Below are positions 31,553 to 31,910 of a DNA stretch of 31,910 bases, one piece after another. The notes under the pieces were generated by a model, which was not told where the DNA came from, ran no database searches, and worked only from the letters and a program-made list of their open reading frames with translations. The translations under genes were made by a program, and so were the position numbers. Numbering within the stretch: the first letter of the stretch is position 1; the number at the start of each line of letters is the position of its first letter. The stretch covers positions 1 through 31,910 of the forward strand of contig JAEZKH010000018.1 of NCBI GenBank assembly GCA_023415515.1, written 5' to 3'. Source of the DNA: Actinomycetes bacterium. Its GTDB lineage: Bacteria; Actinomycetota; Actinomycetes; Mycobacteriales; Mycobacteriaceae.

Positions 31553-31910
31553 CTACGCCGTCAGCAGCGGGGCGATCCACTCCAGTTCCGCGGGCAGCTG
31601 CGAACTCCAGAACGCGCCGTCGTGCCCGCCCGGGGAGAAACCGCCTGCGGGCGGGGTGGGCAACTGAGCGATGAACTGCTTCGTCGCCGAGTAGAAGGGG
31701 TCGCTGTCACCGCAGTCGACCCGGATCGGTATCGAGCCCAGCGCGGGCAGACCCCACACGCTGTTGGCCTCGTAGTCGGCGGCACCGTCGAAGGCACCGG
31801 GTGCGGCAGCACCTGGCGATGTCCAGAGCGCGGGGCTGACCGCGCAGATCGCGGCCGTGGGCGCCCCGCCGCGGCCCCCCCCCCGCGCCACCCCCCCCGG
31901 CCCCCCCCCC
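31553..31910 (-). CDS. Esterase / antigen-85-like alpha/beta hydrolase, C-terminal part (Rv0774c-like)
   Basis: Only the C-terminal ~115 residues are present, ending at TAG (31553-31555). AAICAVSPALW, RVDCGDSDPFY (likely acid residue) and GGHDGAFWSSQLPAELEWIAPLL (His of the catalytic triad in GGHDGAFW) fit the esterase D/antigen 85 type hydrolases. The nucleophile GxSxG part lies beyond the right edge. Translation of the last ~40 bases is glycine-rich nonsense where GGYGAL-like sequence is expected, so the edge sequence is suspect. It is convergent with purD (4 bp). Confidence 0.78.
   Translation of the reverse strand, partial: GGGPGGVARGGGRGGAPTAAICAVSPALWTSPGAAAPGAFDGAADYEANSVWGLPALGSIPIRVDCGDSDPFYSATKQFIAQLPTPPAGGFSPGGHDGAFWSSQLPAELEWIAPLLTA
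31871..31910. other. Low-complexity C-rich end, probable sequence artefact
   Basis: The final ~40 bases are almost only C with a few G and A, unlike anything else in the window. They fall inside the conserved core of the esterase gene. A contig-end sequencing error is more likely than biology. Confidence 0.7.

Overview
The window is high-GC actinobacterial DNA, almost certainly from a Mycobacterium (Mycolicibacterium-type, probably environmental). From about 11.6 kb to the right end the gene order follows the M. tuberculosis segment Rv0756c to Rv0774c as I remember it: a repeat protein, phoP-phoR, a HIT protein, a ketosteroid-isomerase-like protein, adhB, a SnoaL-like protein, ferredoxin, cyp51, an SDR, cyp123, a TetR regulator, aldA, an SDR, a HIBADH-like dehydrogenase, a CMD-family protein, purD and an esterase. 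Several proteins are close to identical in motif and length to the tuberculosis ones. All homology statements come from recalled family knowledge and motifs, not from a search.

Region 1 (1-11.5 kb) looks accessory. It holds a partial large ATP-binding LuxR-type regulator cut by the left edge, an NmrA-like SDR and a small secreted protein. Next comes a convergent module: cytochrome P450 + BAHD-like acyltransferase on the plus strand, facing an FtsX/MacB-type ABC permease + ATPase on the minus strand. A GH13 trehalose-synthase-like enzyme and tRNA-Thr(TGT) follow. The two operons of the convergent module start behind nearly the same palindrome (3091-3109 and 9127-9109). In both, a 9-bp block lies exactly 21 nt downstream and the start codon 4-5 nt after that. 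This suggests one regulator controls oxidation, acylation and export of a small molecule, and it is the best candidate here for an undescribed system.

Region 2 (11.6-16.1 kb) holds the Rv0756c-type decapeptide-repeat protein, a phoP upstream region with four 12-bp tandem repeats and a PhoP-box-like direct repeat, phoP, phoR, a convergent HIT protein and an L7/L12-like + SHOCT protein.

Region 3 (16.1-23.4 kb, minus strand) is a redox gene cluster: TetR, cyp123, SDR, cyp51, 3Fe-4S ferredoxin, SnoaL-like protein, adhB, KSI-like protein and an SDR that appears to begin at ATT. Most junctions overlap or are under 15 bp. Region 4 (23.6-28.4 kb, plus strand) is the divergent aldA-SDR-HIBADH-CMD operon, extended by a His/Cys-rich protein of unknown family. 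Matching GGACA-N2-TGTCCAGC sites sit at the TetR start and just upstream of aldA.

Region 5 (28.4-31.9 kb) has a CYP125-like P450 and a TetR gene on the minus strand, which with the unknown gene are extra relative to M. tuberculosis. Then come purD and the C-terminal end of an esterase. A perfect 8-11-8 palindrome lies between the P450 and purD starts. The last ~40 bases are poly-C-rich and probably unreliable. No stretch longer than 300 bases lacks a gene, and I saw no insertion sequence, CRISPR array or rRNA.
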